From the NCBI RefSeq assembly GCF_010093595.1, contig NW_022985439.1, positions 1,994,512-2,058,511 of the forward strand: a stretch of DNA of 64,000 nt, given 5' to 3'. A program made the position numbers and the translations under genes. The notes under the pieces are model-generated. The model saw only the letters and a list, made by a program, of their open reading frames with translations, was not told where the DNA came from and made no database searches. This DNA is from Mytilinidion resinicola (lineage: Eukaryota > Ascomycota > Dothideomycetes > Mytilinidiales > Mytilinidiaceae). Positions 45,323 to 56,793 of this stretch are shown here, one piece after another (the stretch's first letter is position 1; each line of letters opens with the position of its first letter).

Positions 45323-45939
45323 GCATTCTCTTTTTCTCTATGGGGGGTTCTTTTCCTGGGCTTTTGCTCTCTGGATGTCCCGTGGGCCAAACATGGTGGC
45401 CTTCTGGATTGTAGATACAGTTCGCAGGCGGTGTTGTCGGTCAGGATGGATGCAGGGACGCAGCCAGAGCTGCAGGTCTGATGCGAGGGAGCTGGCTGAA
45501 GTAGCCAATCGCGGCGATACTAGGCGCCGGTGGGTTTCGGGGCAGGATCTGCTACCCACAACCCAGCCTCTTGATTTTTTCATAGCGACTAGGCATGGAA
45601 CAATTCACTCTGCTCTGCCCCCGCCCAAAGACACGAGTGTTATGAGCAGCAGCCCCCTTTGTAGTCCATCGAGCGACGTCTTCTTGCGGCAAGACGCTCT
45701 GTAAATTTGCCGATCAGCACTAACCCCAAATCCCAAACTGCGAATTGCGGAGAAACTTCGACCTCAGAACACCTGTCGGACTTGAATATCCTGCTGCTGC
45801 CAGCGCTCGCGACCCACAGTGGCGCTTCTCTCTCTCCATCTTAACCTGCCGAAGTCCTTTCTTGTGTGCAATTGACAATCGAGCAGTTCTTCCTCCTACC
45901 CTCACCGCCACAGCCACAAACAAACTCAGACATTTCACC
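45323..45939. other. Promoter region of ERG9
   Basis: About 0.6 kb. The last 100 bp are pyrimidine-rich like a leader. No clear sterol-response element was recognised by eye. Confidence 0.3.
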
Positions 45940-47617
45940 ATGCCTAAACTGTCGAGCATCTTCTACTATGGCGTCCATCCGTCAGAGCTGAGGTCAATCA
46001 TTCAATGGTACGCATCTCAAGACATCATTCAAGCCTCAACGTGGACTGGCCTTTACGACGCAAGCCGTTGCTATTCCGCTATCCTGAAAGCACACGCACA
46101 AGCAGCACAAGACCAATACTGACAGAGCTTAGGAAAGTCTGGCACAACCCCGTGCATGAGCGAGACGAGAGCAAGGAATGCGAGACTCTCAAGCAATGCT
46201 TCTTTTACCTCGACATGACCAGCCGCAGCTTCGCTGCTGTCATCAAGGAACTACACCCTGAACTCCTCGTCCCTGTTTGCCTATTCTACCTCGTCTTGCG
46301 AGCGCTGGACACAATCGAGGATGACATGACAATACCACTCGAGAAGAAGGAGCCGCTGCTTCGAGAGTTTGATACCGTACTGGAGAAGGATGGCTGGACC
46401 TTCACCGAGAACGGACCGAACGAAAAGGACAGAGAGCTCTGCGTCCACTTCGACGTCGTCATCGAGGAGTTCAAGAAGATCAAGCCTGCATACAAGGCGA
46501 TTATCAAGGACATCACAAAGAAAATGGGCAATGGCATGGCTGATTATGTTAACAACGCTGAGCACAACATTCACAGCGTCAATACCATCAAAGACTACGA
46601 ACTGTACTGCCACTACGTTGCAGGTCTTGTCGGAGAAGGATGCACACGACTGTTTGTGGAGGCTGGACTCGCGAACCCGGCCCTGCTGCAGAAGCCAGAG
46701 CTCATGGAATCCATGGGCCAGTTCCTACAACAGGTCAACATCATGCGCGATATCAAGGAAGACTTCGATGACAAGCGACGTTTCTACCCGAAGGAGATCT
46801 GGTCAAAACATGTCGACAAGTTCGAGGATCTTTTCAAGCCCGAGAACCAGCAAGCAGCTCTCAACTGCACCTCGGAGATGATCTTGATCTCCCTGCAACG
46901 AGCGGATGAGTGTCTTTACTACCTCGCTGGTATTAAAGAGCAAAGCGTGTTCAACTTCTGCGCAATCCCACAAGCCATGGCCATCGCAACTATGGAAGAA
47001 TGTTTCCGGAATCCGAATGTCTACAAGACGAACGTCAAGATCTCCAAAGGACAGGCTTGCCAACTCATGGTGGACTCAACCCAAAACCTCCAAATGGTCT
47101 GCGATACCTTCAGGAAATACGCCCGAAAGATTTCCAAGAAGAACAACCCCAAAGACCCCAATTTCCTCAACATTAGCATTGCATGCGGAAAAGTATGTTC
47201 ACCAGTGCGAGATTCTTCAATCCATCTGACCAAATTCCACAGATCGAACAGTTCATCGAATCAATCTTCCCTACGCAGAAGTCCAAGGGCGGCGCCAAGC
47301 TCATCAGCGCCGAACAAGAGGCGAAGGAGAAGGCGGAAGCTGGGGAGGCCAGACAGGACACGATCTACATGGGTCTCGCTGTATTCTTGACGCTATTTGT
47401 TATTACTGGTTTCATGGTACGTCCCGTCCCGACTAAAACGATTCGTGTTACTGACAAGATCATCTAGGTTACGATTGCATGGTTCGCGGGCGCAAGGTTC
47501 GACATCGCATTCGGCCAGATCCGAAACACCCTATTCGGCTCCGGATTCGCTGGAAACGACCTCCCCACGAATGAGAACCTCAAGAATGCACTCACGCCTG
47601 AGCACGGAGAGTTGTAA
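45940..47617 (+). CDS. ERG9: Squalene synthase (farnesyl-diphosphate farnesyltransferase)
   Basis: Joins two farnesyl diphosphates into squalene, the first committed step of ergosterol synthesis, at the ER membrane. Four exons (45940-46007, 46133-47192, 47243-47416, 47468-47617) give 483 residues, normal for fungi. Exon 1 ends inside a Trp codon so that [11 protein letters not shown] joins [11 protein letters not shown] as in the family. Both Asp-rich Mg-diphosphate motifs are intact: DTIEDD (from about residue 82) and [14 protein letters not shown] (from about 229). The family helix [13 protein letters not shown] is present too. The C-terminal hydrophobic anchor ([17 protein letters not shown] plus [10 protein letters not shown]) spans the third intron. 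Identity is certain. Confidence 0.97.
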
Positions 47618-48994
47618 CTAAGTAGACTGATGATATCCTGACTTGTAATAATAATAGGTGGCCTGTACTGTGCCGCTCGTTTATACCCCGAAAACGTTTG
47701 TCTCCTTCCATTTACCTTCTCTTTGCTGCAGGATAGTGAGATATGGGCGATGGTGGTTCAACATCCGACCTGTTCGGGTGCTGAGCTTTAGCACGGATGT
47801 CAAATTGCAATTCAGCCCTTACCAATGGCTGTGGTTGTGCCGCTTTAGAAGTGCTTATATGGATATCACGTCTTGCTTGGCAACGAGACTGCAACGGGCT
47901 GGCCCTCGATTTGGTGGGGTTGGTGCGTTGTGGGGATGTGGACATACCTACAAACTTTAGATAGAGTTGTCTATCAAATTGGTATTCTTTTTAAATTAAC
48001 CTGACCCTCAAGTAATGGTGCATGTCGTGTTGAAACTGTTTCAACACCCCAATCTGCACGCTGCCCGACATACCTCTACTCTCAGGCCCGGCTCAGCTTT
48101 GGCTCAGGTCTCCTCAGGTTTGCTTATCCTTGCTCAGCACCTCCTTAAGTCTGCCCCGGGTCACAAATAAAGGCCCTGTACAGCCTTAGAAGCATAAGCT
48201 CCTTTGTAGCCTTGTTCTTATAGTAATATTGCTAGAAGTTTCGATTGAGGACTAGCCAAATGTGCTCTGGGCCTGCTGCCTAGCGAAATTCGTCATTCGT
48301 TTTCCCTCACCGTCATCGTAGATTGGATCCAGTTAGCTCCGTGCGACTGTATACGTTCCTTTATACTGCAAGACCGTTATCAGAGCCCCCTCCATCCCAC
48401 TAACTACCTCGAGTCTCCGAAGAAGATCTCCTTGGGAGGAGCAGACTTAACCATCGACGACCCAGCCCACTTCCTAAGCTTACATATGAACACGCTGTCG
48501 CACATTCGAATCTGCCGATTGTTGCTTCTTCTATATGGATGTCCTGTAGCTAGCGGAGGAGATCATGGCTATGCCTCACTTGATTGAGCTCGAGCTAGAG
48601 GCCGTTGAACATATACCCTGCGACTTGGTTTAATTGTCGCAGACCTTGGTTGTTGAAGTAATATTGACCTGGAAACGTGATGATACCGCAGCTGTCTCGA
48701 GAGGTAGATAGAAGAGCGTGGAGACCTTAGGATGTAGCCACAGCTTCACTTTACGAGTGCCAGATTGCAGAAAACGGACTGTAGTTGCCAATTACCTATA
48801 GCTCTCATCGAGGTTGAATTCCCAGGTGAGAGAATAGGCAGATTGAGGAGCTATATTGGAAATAGAATGCTTTCAGGAATAAGAATCAATTAATATCGGT
48901 GTGCACATCGCAGTAAGAATTAGAATGCTATATATCATTGCCAGAAACACATGACAAAGTCTCAGCAATCTCCCAAATTTTGACTGTTTGCAGC
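47618..48994. other. Gene-poor stretch
   Basis: About 1.4 kb after ERG9 with no gene recognised. It contains a perfect palindrome listed separately and several CTCAGG/GCTCAG words (48079-48140). AT content is raised toward 48.9 kb. Confidence 0.4.
48027..48047. repeat. Perfect 10-bp-arm palindrome
   Basis: GTGTTGAAAC, one T, then GTTTCAACAC: perfect inverted arms of ten bases around a single base. It could form a hairpin or be a protein-binding site. No associated gene. Confidence 0.6.
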
Positions 48995-50778
48995 TCAACT
49001 TCCTTGTTTGTTAACAATATCACTAACCAAGCGAGGCTCATTTTGCCGCTTGCATATCATCAAGTCTGATGGTACATTGAAAGTCCTACTCAGTGGTGTC
49101 TGTGTTGACTTGGCTGAATTTGGTAAGAGATACTGGCACATCTGGATCAGAGAGCGGAATAAGTAAGATACCTTCTCAAGTGTAAATTTCGGAGCACTGA
49201 CCCGTTCAAAAACCTGTTGCACGGACTTCTCATCGGACAAGCTGCATTGAAGGTAAAAAAGCGCCCCAACTTCTTCGGCGAGATTTGACCCGAGCATGTC
49301 CGATGTGGATACACGAGTGCCTTCTTCGGTTTCTTTTGCCACATTCGTAAACATGCCATCAGCATCATCCGGCTTTATTTCTACAAGCATGTAAGGTGTG
49401 TGACTGGATTTTGCCTCAGGAACCCATTTTTGGCGGATTTCATTGCTTCCGGTTATGGATGCGGAAATACATATCAAGACGACGTCAGCATTTAAGTAAA
49501 GCTGTCGTCTATCATAGTCTTCCTCTCCTACTGTGTCCCAAAGAGATAGTAATATATCATGGTCGTCGTGGTTGAACGGTACCACAATGTGACCGTTAAG
49601 GCTAGATTTCACCACGGTTAGCTTATATGGCCACGTCCAAGCCGTTCATATAGTAAATAGTCCTGAGGTAGACGTTCTATACTTACAGGAATGCCGGCGA
49701 TGCCGCCTGATACTTCTCAAAGGCAGTTGGTATATAAGGTCTGAGAAGAGAGGTAGGGTTGAATCTTGAGAGTAACTGCGTTTTGTGTGACTCTAGTGGT
49801 CCTGTGACTAGCACTCTGGAAAAATCAGCAAGCATTTTCTAATGTTGGCTTTAACCCTCACTAGTCTTACTTGGCACATTTGAGATCTACTTCTGTCTTT
49901 ATGGCCGTACTGCTTGAAACGGAGAGCCGACTACTTGGGGCAGAGAACCGACTTCTCGCAGTCTCGTACGACTCCATCGTTATGAACGACCTTAGACTCT
50001 TGGAGTCGATCGATACTCGCGCACTAGACGTCGCTTCCGAGGTAACCTCAAGCCTCAAGCTTGCAGCGTCCGAAACCGCGTCATCTTCTCCTTCCCTGGC
50101 CATTTCCATCTCCTCTAGAGTCTCCATATCCGTTATTGACTCTATTTCGTACCCGATGAACACCAGCTGCCGTCTCGGGACGCCTGTGGCTCGAGTAAGG
50201 TTCTCCAAATCATCAATGAAGTCCTTGAGATGAGATACCAGTTCTGCAAACTTAGACTTATCCTCGATCGCCCACGCCGCTGAGGAACGAAAGGAACTGA
50301 TTTTCTCTTTGTCGGCCTTTAGACTGCGCAGAAAACTTAGTCGATTGGAATTCTTCCATTTTTCTGCCACATCCACACTGTCAAGAGTTGGTGACGGCGC
50401 ATCGTTATTTTCATCAACGGGGCAAGGTTTCAGCCCGTATCGGCCCCGCAACTTAGCTCCATCGCAAAGCAACATCTTGATACACTCCAGCGTCTCTGCA
50501 ATATTCACTATCAACTCCGGCATGTTGAGACGCTCATCATAGCTCTTGTCTGTATCAGCGCCCTCCACTCCAGGCCTCCCAGCCTCACCGTCTTCATCAA
50601 ACCCACACGCCCGTCCCCAGGCTCTTAATCTCAGCTCTTGGTTACTGAACTTGGCTTCTAGGATCCGGAAATCATTTCCTAAAGCTCTTCCCCGGCGGAT
50701 GAGCGCAAAACCATTAGCGCAGGCGGAGAAGAGCCCAGCAAGGCCGGCCACGCCAAGCGCGAGGCCAGCAACTTCCAT
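48995..50778 (-). CDS. HeLo-domain protein fused to a degenerate Rho-like GTPase
   Basis: Minus-strand exons 50778-49871, 49815-49687 and 49601-48995 give 547 residues. Residues 1-215 match the HeLo pattern of HET-S and related proteins (MEVAGLALGVAGLAGLF, then a helical bundle with an ELRLRAWGRACGF segment), a membrane-acting cell-death domain in fungal allorecognition. A Ser-rich linker leads to a Rho-like GTPase at about 303-480: VLVTGPLESHKT in the P-loop place (second Gly lost), YIPTAFEKY (effector loop), LWDTVGEEDYDR (switch II), KWVPEAK, IKPDD and QCSLS. No CAAX box. If the 55-nt intron 49816-49870 (GTAAGA..TTTTTCCAG) is not used, the HeLo protein ends at 303 residues, with a separate ATG at 49835 in frame with the GTPase. 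The far C-terminus may hold another intron. The nearest genes are over 1.3 kb away. Confidence 0.7.
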
Positions 50779-52313
50779 AGCTTAGCCCCGATGGTTTGGG
50801 GACGCATGTGGCGATACAAAGGGAGCCGTAGAAACTGGGAATAAGAAGCGGAAAAATGAAATGACCAGTGGAGAGTTGTCGCAAGATGGAGAAGGGAGAC
50901 GTAGGAGAGAGTAAGGATGGAGGCAGGACGTAAGGCTGAAACTCAGCCCCAATGCAGATGGACTGCGCCAACTATTGGGTAGCTAGGTTTGTTCTTTTCG
51001 CCAGGCACACAAACGGAATATCATGCCCATTTGTAGCAGTCTTCTAGAGATAATTCAGTGTTTGTGAAGCTATACCCAAAAAGGTACATCACGTGTGTTA
51101 TGGAGCCAAACTTCCCGCGCCTCAACTGTTTTGGTGCTATCGCTTTTAGTCCCTAAGAACAAAACTATGCCAAGATAGCGGATATTAATTCGTATCACAA
51201 TGCGTAAACGTGTCCTCCGCCTTACCGTTCCCTGTACGTGAACATATGTCCCCAAGAAATGCCACATTACCCATAACTGATCTTCTATTATCCCTAAATG
51301 CACGCCTTCCCAACCCTGTATTCCCCGAATAATCCCCCACCCCCCTCAACCTAAATCAAATCCTAGCAGTCATAAATCCTTCTAAATCAGGAGCGTGATA
51401 TGAGATTTGTTCATAATAGTTTAGTTATTGAGATAGAAAAGTAAAGTTGAGTACGAAGGAGAGAGAGTAATAATAAAACCCTCCAGATTATATATCCTGT
51501 GCGCCCTCGTACAATTTGGTCCTTTCTCGTAGTGCATGCGCTGCACGCAGTCACCTGACTATGGTCGTTGCGGTCTTGAAAATGCTACCGTCTTAAGGCC
51601 ACGGCTGTCGTCAGACTATGCGTGTCTTAAGAACTTACCGTTTTTAGAATATGCCATGTCTTAAGAACGTAGGGCCCAGGACTGGGGTTTCAACTCTGTC
51701 TCAGTCTCAACTCAGGATCCGCTCGCCCCAGCTCGGCCACAGCTTAGGGCCTATCTGAGTCTAGGATATCGAACACAGTTGGAACATCGCTCCTGCCTAT
51801 GCGACTTTCAGCAAGCTGCTCACTTCATAAGTCTCCCATAATCTGTACGCAAGCCAATGTCTTGAACGATAGCGTTCTATGCAGATGTTTTTAATTTGAT
51901 AAGGCCGAAAGAACAAACGGGCACCGAAACGGGAAGGCGGGGTTACATAAGCCAGCCGTTTTGAAAGGCTAGCGCCACCGCCGGGATCCTTGGCGCTTTC
52001 ATGCACCTGCATTTTCTCTGTTGAAGACGGCGCGACTAGCAGCACTGCTTCCTCGACGAACCACTCTACAACAATCCTCATCGCCTGCCGCCTGAAAACT
52101 CTACCTCTTCACTCTCTTCAGCCTCCAGCGCCCTTCGTCTTTCAATCGCTAGCCCAGTGCGAGAGCGAGATTTGAATCAGTCTCTATCTTCAGTCACTGC
52201 TCCCGTTTCACTGAAGCACTTCCTAGCTACTGAAACCGCTTCGCCGATCGTCTGCGACGAAACTCTTTTCCTGAAAAGCCTGCCTTGTCTCGCCTTTCGA
52301 AAACACCTCCAAC
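50779..52313. other. Gene-poor stretch between divergent genes
   Basis: About 1.5 kb between the HeLo-GTPase gene (minus) and eIF4E (plus). A CTTAAG word recurs (51592, 51625, 51661). The last 400 bp are pyrimidine-rich leader of eIF4E. No gene seen. Confidence 0.4.
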
Positions 52314-53224
52314 ATGGCTGAAGTCGCATCTGCTCAGCAGCCGGTCCCGCTCGACACCATCCCCATCTCCCCCGACGGAGACAACACCACCAGCGGCACT
52401 GATATCTCCAAAAGCAATGGTAGCGCCGACACCGTCGACGATGCTCCCGTCACCGTATTCCACGACCCCGACAACTTCAACGTCAAGCACCCGCTTATGA
52501 ACACCTGGACTCTGTGGTTCACCAAGCCCCCAAGCGGCAAGGTACGCATGCCTTCCCAGACACCACATGTGTGGTATCTAACGTCGCGACGGTTACTAAC
52601 CTATTACAGGGCGACCACTGGAACGACTTGCTCAAAGAAGTCATCTCGTTCGACTCAGTTGAGGAGTTCTGGGGCATCTACGTGAGTTCTCTGTGACTGC
52701 GCTTCTGGAAATCTTGCGACTGTGCTGATACTTTGGCTGGACAGAACAACATCACTTCGACTTCCGAACTCGCCCTCAAGTCCGATTACCATCTCTTCAA
52801 GAAAGGCGTTCGTCCGGAGTGGGAGGACTCGCAGAATAAGCACGGTGGCAAGTGGGCTTTCCAGTTCAAGGATAAGAAAGCCATCAACATCGACGCTCTC
52901 TGGCTGCATGTCATGCTCGCTGCCATCGGCGAGACCTTGGAGGAGGATGGCGACAACGAGGTTATGGGTGTCGTTGTCAACGTCCGCAAAGGATTCTACC
53001 GTATCGGCCTGTGGACCCGCACCATTGGCAAGGCAGGTGATGGAAAGAACGGCGCAGCCAAGGGCCGTACCCCTGAGCAAGGACGGGAGGTTCTGATGCG
53101 GATCGGCAAGAAGTTCAAGGAGGCTCTGGGCCTGGAGAGCAGCAATGAGGTGGTCGAGTTCTCAGGACACACTGACAGTGCCAATGCGGGAAGTACCCGC
53201 GCCAAAGCGAAGTTCACGGTGTAA
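52314..53224 (+). CDS. Translation initiation factor eIF4E (cap-binding protein)
   Basis: Binds the mRNA 5' cap and recruits eIF4G. Three exons (52314-52541, 52610-52681, 52745-53224) give 259 residues; both introns are GT..AG. Conserved pieces: HPLMNTWTLWF, the cap-binding Trp region SVEEFWGIYNNI, PEWEDSQNKHGGKW (the other cap Trp and acidic residue) and the helix ALWLHVMLAAIGE. The C-terminus carries basic residues (RKGFYRIGLWTR) that contact phosphates. The first 60 residues are disordered, as in other fungi. Identity is secure; paralogues of the nCBP/4EHP type are less likely given the Trp pattern. Confidence 0.93.
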
Positions 53225-54004
53225 GCCGGAGCGGCACTAACGGAGTTGGTGGTTTAGGCGACGTCTGGCATGCTATATGGACGACAGACAGGAAAGATAT
53301 GGCTCGTCTGAGGCTCGCTATTGCCTCACGCAGCATACTTTCGCCTTCGACGTTTACATCACTGATATCGCGCCTGCCGATTCCGTGATACCTAGTTTCT
53401 CACTTACTCAGCTTCACTATCACCTGATTTCTTGCACGACAACTCGGTTCTATCCCAATCGAAGGTTTTGCATGGCGTTGTCACCTCTGGCCCCTCGTTT
53501 GAGACAATGGATGAATCATCGCGGACTCGTGGAATCCTCGATGGGACAAGGGGCAAAAAAGGGTTTCTGTACACTGGTTGATCAGGAACAACACATTCCC
53601 CGGTTAGCATGGCGTTGAAAGGGTTCACGGGCGACATGGGTATGCGATGGCATTTCAGCCCTTAGTGGTCATTTTACTTTTCGAGCTGTCCTTGTGACAG
53701 CGGAACTGGTGGAGGAGGATACCTGTGTTGATAGATTTCTGCTGATATGAAATCATGAGTGCATGATTTAAACATATTGTCCCTTGGCTGTGACCATATC
53801 CATCGAATGCGACACTGACACAAACTTAGAAGAAAGAAGGTGGCCTGTTGTCTCACTTCCTAAAATTCTCGGTTGCCAAAAGACGTCACTGCAGGTGAAG
53901 CCGAGTAAAATCGCCCGCCTACTCAGCCCTGTGCCGCGTCAACTAAAGCCAGGCTGCTTTTACCAACAACTTCTCCCTCTCTGTAACGCCCCACCCCTAC
54001 AGCC
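53225..54004. other. Non-coding stretch
   Basis: About 0.78 kb between two plus-strand genes; it holds the 3' region of eIF4E and the promoter of the DnaJ gene. No feature recognised. Confidence 0.3.
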
Positions 54005-55849
54005 ATGGTTGTCGACACGGCATACTACGATGCGCTGCAGGTCCCACCCACGGCCACCGAGCTTGAGATCAAGAAGGCATACCGCAAGCTCGCGATAAAG
54101 CTGCATCCTGGTAAACACCACCGCCCGCCGCTCTGTATTTCCTTTCTAGCGGATACTGACCAGCTGTTCAGACAAAAACCCGGACGACGCTACTGCCCAT
54201 GAGAAATTCCAGATCGTATGTACCCTGGGACGGTTTGCCCCGCTATCTGGAAGAAATTCACCACGAAGGGACCTTGGCTTACGGAAGAGTAGATTGGAGA
54301 AGCATATCAGGTACTCAGCGATGAGCAGCTACGGAAGCAGTATGATAAGTTTGGGAAAGAGGGCGCGGTGCCGCATAGTGGGTTTGGTACGTGTTCCGAT
54401 CTCCCCCGCTGAGATTGTGAGAGGAAGTACTGACGTGGGACAGAGGACCCGGCGGAGTTCTTTGGGATGATATTCGGTGGCGATGCGTTTGTGGATTGGT
54501 ATACATTTCCTCCTTTCTTCCATACTCCTAGAGGAGCCGGGGAGTTGAAGGTTGAGCGTGGCTAACAAACACCAGGATTGGAGAGATATCGCTCATGAAG
54601 GACCTCACAAAAACCATGGACATATCAATGCGCGAGGCAGAAGAACAAGAAGCACAGGAGGCGCAAGCAGCCGCTGCTTCTGCCTCTGGCCAGCCCTTTG
54701 CCGCTGAGGGCTCGAAGTCCTCTTCTCCCCCGCCCGCAACCGGCGCATCCCCCTTCGCCGCACCTCCCCCTCCCTCTGTCTCCGTAGACGCACCCATACT
54801 CGCAGACGATGCGACCGCTAGAGAGGCCGCCCACGCCGCCGCCGTAAACACCCCCATCACCCCCTCCGCCTCGGGCACCAGCACGCCCCGCAGCGGCCGC
54901 GGGATCCCCACCCGCCTCGCCGTCATGGACCGGTCAGAAGAAGACGCGCGACTGGAAGCAGCGGGCGTGACGGACGCCGAGAAAGAGCTCCGCGCGAAGG
55001 AGAAGCGGAAGGGCCTCAGCAAGGAGCAGCGCGAAGAGCTCGCCGCGTACGAGCTCGAGCGGAAAAGGATCCGCGAGGAGCGCGTGTCGAATCTCCAAAA
55101 GAAGCTCATCGACCGCATTAGCGTGTGGACCGAGACGGACAAAGGCGCGGATGTCACGAAGGCTTTCAAGGACAAGACGCAGCTCGAGATTGAGAATCTG
55201 AAGATGGAGAGCTTTGGGCTGGAGATTATGCATGCGATTGGCGCGACGTATTTGCAGAAGGCGTCGGGGTTCTTGAAGAGTCAGAAGTTTTTGGGCATTG
55301 CGGGGTTCTTTTCGCGGGTGAAGGATAAGGGGACGCTGGCGAAGGAGACGTGGACGACGATTAGCACGGCGATTGATGCGCAGATGACGATGGAGGAAAT
55401 GGCGAAGATGGAGGAGAAGGGGGGCGAGGACTGGACGGATGAGAAGAAGGCGGAGTATGAGAAGAGGGTTACGGGCAAGATTCTTGCCGCGGCGTGGCGG
55501 GGGAGCAAGTTTGAGATTCAGAGTGTGCTACGGGAAGTCTGCGACCGGGTCTTAAATGATAAGAAGGTTAAGCTGGAAAAGAGGATTGAGAGGGCGGAGG
55601 CGTTGATGATTATTGGGGAGATGCACAGCAAGGCAAGCTCAACCCTAAATTTTTGTCTTTCTGGATGTTTGGCTAACTGATATACAGGCCGCGCGAGACC
55701 CAGACGAAGAAGGCGACTACATGGCCTTCGAGCAGCTCATGGCCGAGGCCGCCGCCAAGAAAGAGCACAAGCACGACAAGAAGAGCAGCAAGAAGGATAA
55801 AGAAAAGGAAAAGTCTAAGGATTCGTCACCGCCGTTGGGCAGTGCATAA
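54005..55849 (+). CDS. DnaJ/Hsp40 co-chaperone, Caj1/DnaJ-X type
   Basis: Six exons (54005-54110, 54172-54215, 54293-54386, 54444-54498, 54576-55632, 55688-55849) give 505 residues; lengths sum to whole codons. The J domain is at residues 4-70, with HPD at 34-36, Asp36 split by intron 1. The domain runs into [15 protein letters not shown], then a Ser/Pro-rich linker, a charged coil and a DnaJ-X domain (about residues 280-450). The Lys-rich tail follows the last exon. The Caj1 group stimulates Hsp70 ATPase at the ER and endosome membranes; a peroxisomal role (Djp1) is known for a relative. The last intron begins GC (AAG|GCAAGC) and ends AG, with a GCTAAC branch. Confidence 0.88.
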
Positions 55850-55879
55850 GCGCGGCGTGCTGGAGGCGTTAGATTGATT

Positions 55880-55920
55880 CTAGAATACCATCTTTACCTC
55901 GACTCGAGATGGTGTTCTAG
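55880..55920 (+). terminator. Imperfect hairpin in the DnaJ 3' region
   Basis: CTAGAATACCATCT and AGATGGTGTTCTAG pair at 13 of 14 positions around a 13-base loop, starting 31 bp after the TAA. It may mark the mRNA 3' end or be an RNA structure. Fungal genes do not need such hairpins to end transcription, so 'terminator' is only the nearest category. Confidence 0.4.
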
Positions 55921-56423
55921 CGCTGAGTCGCGGTGGTGCTACTGACGCAGAGAGAGAAAGCATTTGACAGCTTGAATCCGCTCCGCTTGAGTGAATGTAA
56001 TTGAGGGGGGTTTTGGAGGCTGACTAGGTTGGCTGGGTTGGCAAGCAGTGGTATGGCTGCTGTTTGGGTTTGGGTGACTACTATAGACGTGCGGCTACGA
56101 TGAGATATGCATACGATACTCCCCTTTATTTCTCTCTTTCCGTCTCGTGTCTTCTATCACAGCCTGATTACACACTGATATTGAGATGTCAAATGCAAGA
56201 CCCTCTATGTCAGACCCTTAGCTTATGCTAACAATGGAGAAAAATGAAACCGGGCCAGTTTACTGTGTCGACCTTGTGCCAAAACAGTAGAAACAATAGT
56301 GCAATTCGGCGCCCTCGCTTTTCTACACCTTTCTAACCTGACTTTGTCTATGTTTTTATATATAGAAATCCCTAGGTCCTGAATCGGACCAGGAGAGTGC
56401 CTTCTAACTTTCATGTCTTGAAA

Positions 56424-56485
56424 CGTGTAAAGGGAGGCTAGTCTGTGCGATTTGAATCGTTTTTGGCATGTTATTGCATGACACT
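56424..56485. repeat. Diverged direct repeat, copy 1
   Basis: Begins CGTGTAAAGGGAGGCTAGTC and runs to GCATGACACT. It matches 56717-56785 (CGTGTAAACGGGGAGCCAGTC to GCATGGCACT) with gaps and many C/T and G/A changes. A third partial copy (GCATAAACGGGAGCTAGTCTG) is at 56532-56552. Confidence 0.5.
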
Positions 56486-56716
56486 TCAAATAAGACACAG
56501 GGAAGTAGGATAATTGTACATCATTCTCCACGCATAAACGGGAGCTAGTCTGCTATCTCTCCCCTTCGTCAAAACTGTGCCGTTCATGCGGCAATCTAGT
56601 GGTCCTGGGTGCTAGTCATCAGATTGAAACCTGATTCTCCTCTTGCTTTCCATCGTGGAAATACTGAGACTGTAAATCAGAGCCGGGATTTGAAACAATC
56701 TTCGGAGATGTTAGGA

Positions 56717-56785
56717 CGTGTAAACGGGGAGCCAGTCCGTGCGATTTTGACTCGATTTTGGTTGTTTACTCTATTGCATGGCACT
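56717..56785. repeat. Diverged direct repeat, copy 2
   Basis: Partner of 56424-56485, immediately before the minisatellite. Age and origin unknown. Confidence 0.5.
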
Positions 56786-56793
56786 CAGAATTT

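Noticed and set aside
49867..49869. TAA as the true end of the HeLo protein (two separate genes)
   Set aside because: Kept as an alternative only. A strong intron overlaps it, the GTPase frame starts 32 bp later in compatible phase, and the GTPase alone would begin at the very edge of its P-loop.
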